From Christensenella sp. UBA3700 (GTDB lineage Bacteria > Bacillota > Clostridia > Christensenellales > UBA3700), in assembly GCA_002372775.1 (NCBI GenBank), contig DFIJ01000137.1, positions 1,683 to 27,218 on the forward strand: DNA of 25,536 nucleotides, read 5' to 3'. The notes below the pieces were generated by a model. It was not told where the DNA came from, did not search any database, and saw nothing but the letters and a program-made list of their open reading frames with translations. Both the position numbers and the translations under genes were made by a program. Every line of letters begins with the position of its first letter. Position 1 is the stretch's first letter. Below, in pieces: positions 14,378-22,785 of the stretch.

Positions 14378-15283
14378 TTACATTGCCATAAAAGCGGCAA
14401 AATTTTCAGGTATTGGAATAGTGAATTCTTTGTTAGAAATATTCGAATATTTACCATCCATATAAGGGAATTTAATCTTATATGCACACAACAATTGACA
14501 CTTTTGTTTTGTCTTTCTGTTTACTAGGTTGTTACCATATTTGCTGTCTCCAACAATTGGGCAATGAATGCCTGCCATATGAACTCTAATTTGGTGAGTT
14601 CTTCCTGTTAGAAGTTTGACATTAATAAGGGCATATTCATTATTAGTATTTGCTACATAATATTCGCTAATAGCTCTTTTTGCTCCTTCTTTTTCGTGAG
14701 CATATTGTTTTACTTGTCCAGTCTTAGAATCCTTTAAAAGATAATTGTCGATTGTGCCTTCTCTTTCTTTTGGAATACCATATGTTATACATCTATATTC
14801 TTTTTGAATCTTATGTAATCTAATAAGAGTAGTAATTGTGTTTTCTGCATCCTCATTTTTAGCAAGAATAACAATGCCAGATGTTCCTGTATCTAATCTA
14901 TGGCAAAGAACTAAATCTTTATATTCATCATCTCTTGATTTTAAATATGCCTTTGCACGATTTAATAAAGAATCGCTATCTGGATTATTCTCATCTTGAA
15001 CAATTAACCCTGCTGGCTTATTTACAATAAGGATATTGCTATCTTCGTAAACAACATCAAGAGCAATTGAAACTGTTTTATCTAAAACATCGTCTAAGAT
15101 ATATAAATAAACAATATCTCCGCTATGTAAACGTGTAGATAGCGGAACTTTCTTTTTATTTACTTTAATCTTGTTTTCTCTAAGATATTGATTTAATTTG
15201 CTAAAAGTTAAAGAAGGGAATTTCTCTTCAAGAAAACTGTCTAAACGAATTTCTTTTGAATCAGTATATAATAATTCTCTCAT
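14378..15283 (-). CDS. RluA-family 23S rRNA pseudouridine synthase
   Basis: A 301-residue enzyme with an N-terminal S4 RNA-binding domain (1-65) and the RluA catalytic domain. The active-site motif HRLDTGTSG carries the catalytic D131, and GRTHQIRVHMA is the second family signature. It isomerises uridines in rRNA or tRNA; the exact target cannot be read from sequence. The only promoter-like -10 (TATAAT, 15298-15293 on the minus strand) ends 9 nt before the ATG and no Shine-Dalgarno sequence is present, so the mRNA may be leaderless. It is divergent from the Mn2+ riboswitch operon. Confidence 0.92.
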   Translation of the reverse strand: MRELLYTDSKEIRLDSFLEEKFPSLTFSKLNQYLRENKIKVNKKKVPLSTRLHSGDIVYLYILDDVLDKTVSIALDVVYEDSNILIVNKPAGLIVQDENNPDSDSLLNRAKAYLKSRDDEYKDLVLCHRLDTGTSGIVILAKNEDAENTITTLIRLHKIQKEYRCITYGIPKEREGTIDNYLLKDSKTGQVKQYAHEKEGAKRAISEYYVANTNNEYALINVKLLTGRTHQIRVHMAGIHCPIVGDSKYGNNLVNRKTKQKCQLLCAYKIKFPYMDGKYSNISNKEFTIPIPENFAAFMAM

Positions 15284-15292
15284 AACATATAT

Positions 15293-15301
15293 ATTATATC
15301 A
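15293..15301 (-). promoter_or_regulatory. Extended -10 next to the pseudouridine synthase start
   Basis: Minus-strand TGATATAAT, with the -10 hexamer at 15298-15293 only 9 nt from the ATG at 15283. The expected start of transcription is within about 3 nt of the start codon. Confidence 0.5.
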
Positions 15302-15328
15302 AATAAGACAATGTTTTGGGCGTTAAGT

Positions 15329-15356
15329 TTGACAAACAACATAACTATGTTATAAT
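15329..15356 (+). promoter_or_regulatory. Promoter of the Mn2+ riboswitch operon
   Basis: Perfect TTGACA (15329-15334), 16-bp spacer, perfect TATAAT (15351-15356) with an extended -10 TG. Transcription should start near 15363, just before the riboswitch. Confidence 0.88.
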
Positions 15357-15365
15357 TATCATAAT

Positions 15366-15459
15366 TCTAAGGGAGTAGCTGGCATTTTTATTTTATAGAA
15401 AGTGCGGTAGATTCAACAAACCCGGGTAACCTGGACTACATTAAATAGCGAGACTTGGA
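15366..15459 (+). ncRNA. yybP-ykoY (Mn2+) riboswitch
   Basis: The outer helix P1 is TCTAAG (15366-15371) with CTTGGA (15454-15459). Inside it lie the two conserved loops of this class, GGGAGTAGC on the 5' side (15371-15379) and AGCGAGAC on the 3' side (15447-15454), with a GC-rich hairpin (around CCCGGGTAACCTGG) between them. The class binds Mn2+ in a pocket formed by the two loops and turns on metal efflux genes. The downstream genes are cation exporters, as expected. A hairpin (ATGGCAAA-ATTA-TTTGCTAT) follows but no T-run, so the switch may act on translation. Confidence 0.85.
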
Positions 15460-15517
15460 TGGCAAAATTATTTGCTATCGAGTTTCTGGTTTATGCTTGG
15501 TAGGAAGGAGTTACATT

Positions 15518-16564
15518 ATGGATGCTTATATTCCTGTTATTTGTTGTATTGTTGTAGGTTTAATCTTAATCGTTAAAGGTGGCGATTGGTTCGTTGATGC
15601 TGTTATTTGGATAGCAAAGATTACAAAGATCCCTAATTTCATTATTGGAGCTACTTTAGTTTCTTTAGTAACAACACTTCCAGAATTAATCGTTTCATGT
15701 ATTGCTGCTTCAGAAGGTGTAGAATCTGCAGGTATTGCTGTAGGTAATGCAATTGGTTCTGTTACTGCAAATACCGGTCTTATTTTAGCTTTAACGCTAA
15801 CATTCTCTCCATTTGTTATTAATAGAAATGAGTATATGTTAAGATCTTGCCTTTTAGTTGGGGCAATTGCGTTACTATTTGGTTTATCTGCAAGCGGAGT
15901 ATTAAATCCTTGGTTATCTATCTTGATGTTTATACCTCTAGTTGTATTTATGGTAGATAATTTAAAGCAAGGCAAGAAAGACATGCTATCTAAGAAAGCC
16001 TTACAAGAAAAGGCTAAGGCTGAAGGATTGGAAATTTCAAAAGACGAGGAAGACGAAGCTCCTCAAAAAGATTCAAAGACAATTATTACTAATGTTGTTA
16101 AGTTTATAGTTGGTATTACAGCAATCGTTGTAGGCTCAGATTTACTTGTTGATTATGCTAAAGAATTAGCTCAAATGATGGGTGTATCTGATGGCGTTAT
16201 CGCAGTTACAATAGTTGCTATTGGAACATCACTTCCAGAACTTGTTACAACAATTACAGCTTTAGTAAAGAAGAATGCAGATTTGTCTGCTGGAAATATT
16301 GTTGGTGCAAACTTAATAGATATTTGTTTGATTTTACCAATTTGTGCAATCATTTCTGCAAGTTTAGGATTAACAGGTCTTTCTGTTTCTCTACAAGCAA
16401 GATATTTAGATTTCCCATTCTGCTTAGCTATAAGTGCTGTTGCATTTATTCCTGCATTAATCTTCAAAAAGTTCAGAAGATGGCAAGGTATTACGATGAT
16501 GGGATTATATATTTCTTATTTAGTATTATGCGTTTTAATGGCAGAGGGTATCATCTTCGCATAA
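15518..16564 (+). CDS. CaCA-family cation antiporter (YrbG-like), probable Mn2+/Ca2+ efflux
   Basis: A 348-residue membrane protein with two inverted halves of about five helices each and a charged cytoplasmic loop (about 148-190). The alpha repeats are GATLVSLVTTLPELIVS (44-60) and AIGTSLPELVTT (234-245), each with the Pro-Glu that binds the cation. Family members exchange Ca2+ for Na+ or H+. The Mn2+ riboswitch in its leader points to Mn2+ export. The start at 15518 follows GGAAGGAG (15503-15510); an in-frame ATG at 15455 lies inside the riboswitch and is not credible. A CDF transporter follows after 28 nt. Confidence 0.88.
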   Translation: MDAYIPVICCIVVGLILIVKGGDWFVDAVIWIAKITKIPNFIIGATLVSLVTTLPELIVSCIAASEGVESAGIAVGNAIGSVTANTGLILALTLTFSPFVINRNEYMLRSCLLVGAIALLFGLSASGVLNPWLSILMFIPLVVFMVDNLKQGKKDMLSKKALQEKAKAEGLEISKDEEDEAPQKDSKTIITNVVKFIVGITAIVVGSDLLVDYAKELAQMMGVSDGVIAVTIVAIGTSLPELVTTITALVKKNADLSAGNIVGANLIDICLILPICAIISASLGLTGLSVSLQARYLDFPFCLAISAVAFIPALIFKKFRRWQGITMMGLYISYLVLCVLMAEGIIFA

Positions 16565-16592
16565 TAGCGCTATAATATTACTAAGGTGAATT

Positions 16593-17717
16593 ATGGAGCA
16601 AGAAAGAAATAGACTTGGAAAACTAACAGGTTTTGTTGGAATTGTTTGTAACATATTAGTTGCTACAGCAAAACTTGTTATTGGTCTAATTTCGGGTGCT
16701 ATTTCTATTGTTGCCGATTCTATTAATAATTTTTCAGATGCAATTTCAAGTGTTGTAAGTTTTATAGGTTTTAAATTATCTTCAAAACCTGCTGATGATG
16801 GACATCCTTTTGGTCATGCTAGATATGAGTATATATCTGGTTTTACAGTATCGTTTATTGTGCTTGCTGCTGGTTTTGAATTATTGAAGACAAGTATTAA
16901 AAAGATTGTAACTCCACAAGAAACAGAATATTCAATAATATTATTTATAATTCTTGCTTTATCTATCTTAGCAAAGATAGGTATGGCAATATTTAATTTC
17001 ATTGTTAACAAGAAAGTGCAATCTAAAACTATTAAAGCAACAATTGTAGATAGTATTTCTGATTCAATTGCTACATCAATAGTTTTGATAGGTGCAATTA
17101 TATCTTATAAGACAGGATATAACTTGGATGGTTGTTTAGGAACTGCCGTATCTATCTTTGTTGTATATAGTGGAATAAAACTTATTATCGATATTACTTC
17201 ATCTCTTCTTGGGGCAGCTCCATCACAAGAACTTGTTGATTCAATTCAGAAGAAGATTATGTCTTATGATAAGGTGCTAGGAACTCATGATTTAATGGTT
17301 CATGATTATGGTCCTAATCATTGTTTTGCTTCTGTACACGTTGAGATGAGCGCTGAAGAGAATGTTTTGGAATGTCACGAGATAATAGACTCTATAGAAA
17401 GAGATTTCTTAGAAAACGATCATATTCATATGATTATCCATTATGACCCAATTTCGACCTCTGAAGAACTTGTTGGAGAATTAAGACAATACCTTCAACA
17501 AGAAGTGTCTAAGATAAAAGATGGGTTGTCTATTCATGATTTAAGAATAGTGAAAGGCGAGAATAACACAAATGTTATTTTTGACTGTGTAATACCTCAT
17601 GAATATGAAAAAGATGAAAATATAATTAAAGCAAGAATAAGTAAGGTTTTAAAAGATAAATATCCTAATTGTAGTGCTGTTATAAATATTGATCATAGCT
17701 TTGTATCAATGAAATAG
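16593..17717 (+). CDS. Cation diffusion facilitator, probable Mn2+ exporter (MntE-like)
   Basis: A 374-residue CDF protein with six membrane helices (about 10-200) and a C-terminal domain about twice the usual size. The transport site reads N45-NFS-D49 in helix 2 and D153-SIS-D157 in helix 5. The Asn-Asp/Asp-Asp set is the pattern of Mn2+-type CDFs such as pneumococcal MntE, unlike the His/Asp set of Zn2+ exporters. AAGGTG precedes the ATG. It follows the antiporter by 28 nt and so should share the Mn2+ riboswitch, although TATAAT at 16571-16576 might add an internal promoter. Confidence 0.88.
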   Translation: MEQERNRLGKLTGFVGIVCNILVATAKLVIGLISGAISIVADSINNFSDAISSVVSFIGFKLSSKPADDGHPFGHARYEYISGFTVSFIVLAAGFELLKTSIKKIVTPQETEYSIILFIILALSILAKIGMAIFNFIVNKKVQSKTIKATIVDSISDSIATSIVLIGAIISYKTGYNLDGCLGTAVSIFVVYSGIKLIIDITSSLLGAAPSQELVDSIQKKIMSYDKVLGTHDLMVHDYGPNHCFASVHVEMSAEENVLECHEIIDSIERDFLENDHIHMIIHYDPISTSEELVGELRQYLQQEVSKIKDGLSIHDLRIVKGENNTNVIFDCVIPHEYEKDENIIKARISKVLKDKYPNCSAVINIDHSFVSMK

Positions 17718-17820
17718 TCGCAGTATTTAATAATTGTTTAATTCATTGTATAATATATTTGATAAGATTGATTCTTAAACAACCTAGAATAAAGAAAAGA
17801 AGAATAAAGAGGCAAGATTT

Positions 17821-18615
17821 ATGACAAATAAGAATCGTTTTGAAATTATAAAAATACTAGAGCTTGTTTTATTAAGTTGCAGCTTAGTATTTGACTTGTA
17901 TTGGGTTTTACAATTCTCTTTAGGATCCTTAGATACATCTAGATATCCATTAGTGTCATATAGTTATGCGATTTGCGTAATAGTATTTATGGCTCTACTT
18001 CTAGTGTGTTTTCCGTTTCAGTTTGTTGTTTCGCTATCTAATAATTCAGATAAAAAGGCATATATTGGATCTGCATTGTATTTGTTTGCTGTACTAGTAG
18101 ATGTGTTGATTTTTATTAACTCAAGTTATATAGCATTTATTATTTTGAAAAGTATTGCAGTTGCTTTATATGCAGGTTTTAATATCCATAATAGGGAGCA
18201 AGAAAAACAGGCATTCTTGGAAGGAAAAGAAGTCATAAATAGTAGGGCTTTTATAGTATTTGAAAGAGTATTTCTTGTATGTATTATTTTGGTCTGTGTT
18301 TTGTATGTATATTATGGTCCATATACAACTCTTCAACGGTATCCTAAATATATGGAATACAATCGATTTATTGCGATATTGGTTTATTCAATAGGAATAA
18401 TATCGTTTTCTTTAATATCAATCGTTTTAGCTAATAGAAAAACAAAATTAGTGTTATTTAATAGTTATGTGTTGCTTATATCGTGCTCTATGCTGTTTGC
18501 GACTTATATTAATATAACTAATTTTGTAGCTAATGTTGTATTAATAATACTATTGCTCATTATTGAGTTGTCGCTATGGTATTTTGGAAATAAAGCAGAG
18601 AGAATAAAAGCTTAA
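17821..18615 (+). CDS. Multi-spanning membrane protein of unknown function
   Basis: A 264-residue, very hydrophobic protein with about eight membrane helices, a short lysine-rich N-terminus and a polar loop near residues 123-142 (NIHNREQEKQAFLEGKE). No motif is recognised. TATAAT (17749-17754) lies 67 nt upstream, and AGAGG (17808-17812) is the ribosome site. A bidirectional terminator follows. Codon use is less biased than in the neighbouring housekeeping genes. Confidence 0.7.
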   Translation: MTNKNRFEIIKILELVLLSCSLVFDLYWVLQFSLGSLDTSRYPLVSYSYAICVIVFMALLLVCFPFQFVVSLSNNSDKKAYIGSALYLFAVLVDVLIFINSSYIAFIILKSIAVALYAGFNIHNREQEKQAFLEGKEVINSRAFIVFERVFLVCIILVCVLYVYYGPYTTLQRYPKYMEYNRFIAILVYSIGIISFSLISIVLANRKTKLVLFNSYVLLISCSMLFATYINITNFVANVVLIILLLIIELSLWYFGNKAERIKA

Positions 18616-18658
18616 AAAAAGAGTGTTCCCTTATCTGAGAACACTCGTATTTTTTATT
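18614..18658. terminator. Bidirectional terminator between the membrane protein gene and trpZ
   Basis: GAGTGTTC (18621-18628) pairs with GAACACTC (18639-18646). The plus strand continues GTATTTTTTATTT and the minus strand CTTTTTTT, so it serves both convergent units. Confidence 0.88.
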
Positions 18659-18669
18659 TATAAAAACTA

Positions 18670-19443
18670 TTAATTACCAACTTCGATACTTATATTGTTG
18701 AATAGGTTTAATACATCATCAACAACAAGTTTTTCTTTTTCTTTGTCTTTTTTGTCTAAGATGACATGGCCTTGGTGCATCATAACAATACGATTACCAT
18801 ATTCTAGGGCATATCTTAGGTTATGAGTTACCATTAGAGCAGTTAGATTCTTTTCCTTTATAATCTTGTTTGTAAGTTGCATTACAACTTCAGCAGTTTT
18901 AGGATCTAGAGCTGCAGTATGTTCATCAAGTAATAAAATATCTATTGGAGTCATTGTAGCCATAAGAAGGGAAACAGATTGTCTTTGTCCGCCTGATAGT
19001 GCACCCATCTTTACATGCATCTTATCTTCAAGGCCTAATCCAATTGATGCTACCATGTCTTGGTACTCTTGGAATTTCTTTTTAGATACACCGCGTGTTA
19101 ATCCAAACATCTTACCTTTGTTGTCCGCAAGAGAAAGATTTTCCATAATTGTCATGTTGGATGCAACACCCTTAGATGGGTCTTGGAATACACGACCAAA
19201 TCTTCTAGCTCTTATAAACTCAGGTTGAGTTGTAATATCCTTTCCGTTTAATAACACCTTACCAACATCAGGAAGAATTGAACCTGCAGTAATATTTAGA
19301 AGAGTAGTTTTACCTGAACCATTAGAACCAATAACAGAGATGAATTGACCTTTTTCTACTGTGAAATTAAAGTCACTAAATACTGTAGTTTCATTAACAG
19401 TATGGGCGTTAAATTTCTTAGATATATCTATAAGTTCTATCAT
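18670..19443 (-). CDS. ABC transporter ATPase (TrpZ-like)
   Basis: A 257-residue ATPase with Walker A GSNGSGKT (39-46), Q-loop FQDPS (86-90), signature LSGGQRQ (149-155), Walker B ILLLDEH (169-175) and the H-loop histidine in VTHN. It energises the permease encoded upstream, whose gene overlaps its start by 4 nt (ATGA). The set of periplasmic-like binding protein, LivH-like permease and ATPase in this order is the TrpXYZ arrangement of Firmicutes, and the T-box of the operon reads a Trp codon. Substrate assignment rests on that context. Confidence 0.88.
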   Translation of the reverse strand: MIELIDISKKFNAHTVNETTVFSDFNFTVEKGQFISVIGSNGSGKTTLLNITAGSILPDVGKVLLNGKDITTQPEFIRARRFGRVFQDPSKGVASNMTIMENLSLADNKGKMFGLTRGVSKKKFQEYQDMVASIGLGLEDKMHVKMGALSGGQRQSVSLLMATMTPIDILLLDEHTAALDPKTAEVVMQLTNKIIKEKNLTALMVTHNLRYALEYGNRIVMMHQGHVILDKKDKEKEKLVVDDVLNLFNNISIEVGN

Positions 19444-20465
19444 GATTGCGCCTCCTCTGTTACTGGAACATCTTCAATAGTTTCTTGCTTATCTGGCAAT
19501 GAAAGGATATTCATAACTTGATCATCAATGTTTGTAGGTGTCTTTGGTGATATCTTCTTTTTCTTAATTCTTTGCTTTTTAACTAAGTTGTTAATAATAA
19601 GAATTAGGGCAAATGCTACTGCATTCATTAATTTTAGATATGTACCATTCTTGTCTACTAAAGTGAAGTAGTTAAGTGCTAGGGCATATATTAATGCGCC
19701 AACAATAACTGCTGTAGTAGGTTTAACAAATTTTGCTTTTGAGAAAATAGCAAGACCTATAATAACGGAAGCTAGGGCAAGTACAACCTTACCAGTTCCT
19801 GAAGTGTTATCATAGTTCATTGTCATTTGTGCATATAATGCACCTGCAAAACCAACAAGACCATTTGCAATAGATAAGCCTAGAATCTTATAGAATCCAA
19901 CATCTTTTCCTAAAGAAGTTATTAATGTTTCATTATTACCTGTTGCAATTAACATCATTCCTGCTTTGCTCTTGAAGAATAAATCAAGAAGAATTTTAAT
20001 AACAATAACAAGTGCAAGTAAGATAACAATAACTAAATATGGATTTGTCTTATTAACACCTTTATTGAATAATCCGTTGATTCCATGAGCAATGTATGAA
20101 TAGTTAGATACAGTGTATTCTGTTTGTGTTAATAGTGTTGTTAATGCTAGTGTGATTGACAATAGAGCTGTCATTACAATAATTCCGGATAGCAATTTAC
20201 TAATCTTGAATTTAACATGTAAGATTCCAGTTAACGCACCGAAAACAGAACCAGCAACAAAACCTCCCATTAGAGCAATTATTGGATGAACACCAGCTCT
20301 ATATAAAAGAATGGTTCCAATAACACCTCCAAGTGGGAAAGTTCCATCAGTAGACAAATCTGGGAAGTCTAGGATTGAGTATGCAATATACATTCCGAAT
20401 GCTACTATTGCATAGCACAATCCAAGTTGTATTCCAGATACTGTTGTATTAAAAAACAATGACAT
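19440..20465 (-). CDS. ABC transporter permease, LivH-type (TrpY-like)
   Basis: A 341-residue permease with about eight to nine membrane helices, of the branched-chain amino acid type (GLCYAIVAFGMYIAYSILDFPDLSTDGTF near the N-terminus is typical of the TrpX-associated family). The C-terminal 40 residues form a charged cytoplasmic tail ending in acidic residues. Its start follows the binding-protein gene by 5 nt and its end overlaps the ATPase gene, so the three are tightly coupled. Confidence 0.88.
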   Translation of the reverse strand: MSLFFNTTVSGIQLGLCYAIVAFGMYIAYSILDFPDLSTDGTFPLGGVIGTILLYRAGVHPIIALMGGFVAGSVFGALTGILHVKFKISKLLSGIIVMTALLSITLALTTLLTQTEYTVSNYSYIAHGINGLFNKGVNKTNPYLVIVILLALVIVIKILLDLFFKSKAGMMLIATGNNETLITSLGKDVGFYKILGLSIANGLVGFAGALYAQMTMNYDNTSGTGKVVLALASVIIGLAIFSKAKFVKPTTAVIVGALIYALALNYFTLVDKNGTYLKLMNAVAFALILIINNLVKKQRIKKKKISPKTPTNIDDQVMNILSLPDKQETIEDVPVTEEAQS

Positions 20466-20470
20466 AATTA

Positions 20471-21439
20471 TTAAGCGCTTACCTTTGTTAATCCTTCATA
20501 TGTAGGAACTGCAATATTTAATGCTGTAGCAACGGCTTCGTTATAGTAAGGAGTTGAATGTCCTTGCATTGTTTCAGGAGCTACTTGAGATGCTGCAGTG
20601 CCTTTTAAGATTTTAGCTGCTTGGTTACCTGCAAGTTTACCAACTGTTATGTAGTCGATAGAAGCAGATGCTAAACATCCATCTTTAACTTGCTCAATTT
20701 CGCTTCCGAATACAGGGATGTTTGCAGCGTTTGTAATACCAAGAATTTCTTGAAGTTTACCAACAATAGTATTGTCTAATAAATTAACAAAGCAGTCAAC
20801 TCCTTCGTCAATTAATGCTTGAGTAGCTGTTGTAACTGTTGTGATATCAGCAATAGTTCTTGTCTTAATTTCCATTCCTGTGTATGCTGTAGCAGCTTGT
20901 TGTAATGTTGTTAATTGAAGAGCATCAGAATCTTCTTCTGTTGACATTAAAACGCCGATCTTTAAATTTGATCTTCCCATGAATGATGTTACTAATGCTA
21001 ATTGATCTTCAAATGGACATAAGTCGCAAACACCTGTGATGTTTTCGAACTTAGCTACTGTCTTAACGTCAGAAACTGCATCGTATACAACTGGAATTTC
21101 TGTTCCAGCAGCATGTGTTGCAGCTGCAATAGCAGATGGTGTAGCGATTGCAATAATGATTGAGGCATTCTTGTTTACTAGTGTTTTAGCTTGTGCATTA
21201 GAAACTTCGCCGCTGAAGTTACTAACAACATATTCGATCTTGTAGTCATCAAGATTGATTCCACCTTCTTTTAATCCTAAAAGGATTCCGTTATGGCAGT
21301 TGTTTAGAGAACCATGGTCGCCGAATTGAATAATACCAATGATTGGTCTGTTATCTTCTTCTGAACAGCCCATGAAGCAAGCTGTAGTTAATGCTGCAAC
21401 TAAAACGATGCAAGCGATGATAATTAAAGTCTTTTTCAT
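20471..21439 (-). CDS. ABC transporter substrate-binding lipoprotein (TrpX-like)
   Basis: A 322-residue protein of the ABC_sub_bind family (PF04392). The N-terminus is a lipoprotein-like signal (MKKTLIIIACIVLVAALTTAC); C21 or C25 would be lipidated. The mature part has the two-lobed binding-protein pattern, with IGIIQFGDH at its start. Firmicute relatives are predicted tryptophan-binding proteins under Trp T-boxes, and this gene sits behind such a leader. AAAGGAGA precedes the ATG. First gene of the operon. Confidence 0.88.
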   Translation of the reverse strand: MKKTLIIIACIVLVAALTTACFMGCSEEDNRPIIGIIQFGDHGSLNNCHNGILLGLKEGGINLDDYKIEYVVSNFSGEVSNAQAKTLVNKNASIIIAIATPSAIAAATHAAGTEIPVVYDAVSDVKTVAKFENITGVCDLCPFEDQLALVTSFMGRSNLKIGVLMSTEEDSDALQLTTLQQAATAYTGMEIKTRTIADITTVTTATQALIDEGVDCFVNLLDNTIVGKLQEILGITNAANIPVFGSEIEQVKDGCLASASIDYITVGKLAGNQAAKILKGTAASQVAPETMQGHSTPYYNEAVATALNIAVPTYEGLTKVSA

Positions 21440-21474
21440 AATATATATCTCCTTTATAAAAGTTTTTCACAAAT

Positions 21475-21745
21475 AAAAAATCCCAAGAGGGAAATCTTCC
21501 ACTCTTGGGACGAATTACTTTCGCGGTGCCACCCAAATTGATACGTTTGTATCCTCTTTCTCTCCATTGTACTATCATACAAGTCATCTTTTATACGGTT
21601 ATGATTCCGTCGATTATTAGTCGCCCTCATAAGTCCATTTCGTTCTACTACTTATCTGCTACGATTCCACCATCCGAAGCTCTCTATTTGACTTTTGATA
21701 GAATTACTTTTCTTAATCAAAGGTTTTATATATGTTGCATTTATA
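21475..21745 (-). ncRNA. T-box leader, specifier UGG (Trp)
   Basis: The T-box antiterminator motif TGGGTGGCACCGCGA lies at 21535-21521 on the minus strand. The terminator is TCCCAAGAG (21510-21502) with CTCTTGGGA (21489-21481) plus six T. Stem I features, an AGAGAGCTTCGGATGGTG block and a loop reading GAAATGGAC, place the apparent specifier TGG at 21637-21635. Uncharged tRNA-Trp would then let transcription proceed into the transporter genes. The boundaries of stem I are approximate. Confidence 0.9.
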
Positions 21746-21749
21746 CTAA

Positions 21750-21772
21750 CACCTATTTGTTTTTTATGTCAA
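21750..21772 (-). promoter_or_regulatory. Promoter of the T-box transporter operon
   Basis: Minus-strand TTGACA (21772-21767), then a probable -10 about 18 bp downstream (TAGTAT), with TATAAA three bases further as an alternative. It starts just past the stop codon of the diacylglycerol kinase-like gene. Confidence 0.55.
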
Positions 21773-21775
21773 GCA

Positions 21776-22699
21776 CTAATCTTTAGGAACTATAAAATTA
21801 ATACTTTTTGGTAAGATTTTTACATTAAAATCTGTACCTTCAAACATTTCTCCATCTAAACATAATTCAAAAGGTTTAACAGTTGAATATATATGGCATT
21901 CTTTTGCTTTCTTGTAAATGAACTTGCCATCTCCTAAGATCTTTGGAGCAGCTTCTGGATGTTGTCCTTTCTCGTATTTTGGCAAACATTTTGCAAATTT
22001 TAGTAGAGGAACTGGTAAGAACAAATTAACATCGATAAGTCCATCATCGCATAAAGCATTTGGTGCACTAAAATACTTGCCGCCAACATAATGATGGTTT
22101 GCTAAGTCGCAAATAAGAAGTTCACCATTTGTTAACTTTTCGCCATCTACTTCTATATCTATTTTGTTTTTCATTCCGTGAATAATACCATGAAGAAGGG
22201 CTTTATTGTATGCATTTGTTTTGCCTTTGTTTTTTAATTTATTTGCTTTTGAGCAAACAACAGCAGATAAACCAATGTTACATACGTTAATTGAATATCT
22301 AATTTCATTAGTAACAAGATTTGTTACTTGCAATATATCTATGACTTTATTTGAGCCATTTACAATCTTTTCTAAAGATAGGAAATCTTTTCCTTTATAA
22401 TACTTGATTAAATCATTGCCACTTCCGCATGCAAATGGGGCAATAGACTTATTTTTTTTATTAACAATTCCAGATGCAACTTCATTTATTGTTCCATCTC
22501 CACCGCAAGCAACAAAACATGTTTCTTCATCTTTATGTGCATCGCAATATTCAGTTACGAATCTTGTGGCATCAAGTGGTGCCTTAGTTTCGTAAAGCTC
22601 ATATTCTATTTTGTTGCTTAGTTTTTGGATTTGATCTCTGATTAAAGATGTTGCTTGTCTTTGTCCTGCGTTTTTGTTACATACAAAAATGTACTTCAT
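21776..22699 (-). CDS. Diacylglycerol kinase/YegS-type lipid kinase
   Basis: A protein of about 307 residues with the DAGK catalytic signature CGGDGTINEVASGI and ACGSGNDLIKYY, and a beta-rich C-terminal domain (YFSAPNALCDDGLIDVNLFLP, then LDGEMFEG). It phosphorylates diacylglycerol or a related lipid at the membrane. I chose the ATG at 22699, giving the usual MKYIFVCNKNAG start and preceded by GGGGGAA; an ATG at 22711 adds four residues and has AAGG upstream. It is divergent from the HAD gene. Confidence 0.88.
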   Translation of the reverse strand: MKYIFVCNKNAGQRQATSLIRDQIQKLSNKIEYELYETKAPLDATRFVTEYCDAHKDEETCFVACGGDGTINEVASGIVNKKNKSIAPFACGSGNDLIKYYKGKDFLSLEKIVNGSNKVIDILQVTNLVTNEIRYSINVCNIGLSAVVCSKANKLKNKGKTNAYNKALLHGIIHGMKNKIDIEVDGEKLTNGELLICDLANHHYVGGKYFSAPNALCDDGLIDVNLFLPVPLLKFAKCLPKYEKGQHPEAAPKILGDGKFIYKKAKECHIYSTVKPFELCLDGEMFEGTDFNVKILPKSINFIVPKD

Positions 22700-22773
22700 A
22701 TTTTCCCCCATAGCAAACCTTAGTTTTATTATATAAAAATCGAAAAAGATTTAAAAGAGCCGATAAAAAGGAA

Positions 22774-22779
22774 TATAAT
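22774..22779 (+). promoter_or_regulatory. -10 box 6 nt before the HAD gene start
   Basis: TATAAT at 22774-22779, with a weak TTAAAA or TTTAAA about 17-18 bp upstream. The start codon is at 22786, about where transcription should begin, so the mRNA may be leaderless. Confidence 0.45.
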
Positions 22780-22785
22780 ATTCGT

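Noticed and set aside
15455..15517. Start of the CaCA antiporter at 15455
   Set aside because: That ATG lies in the riboswitch P1 helix; the extra 21 residues are not hydrophobic family sequence, and GGAAGGAG precedes the ATG at 15518.
21505..21786. Plus-strand protein across the T-box region
   Set aside because: The region is fully explained by the minus-strand T-box leader and its promoter, and the ORF has no ribosome site or recognisable motif.
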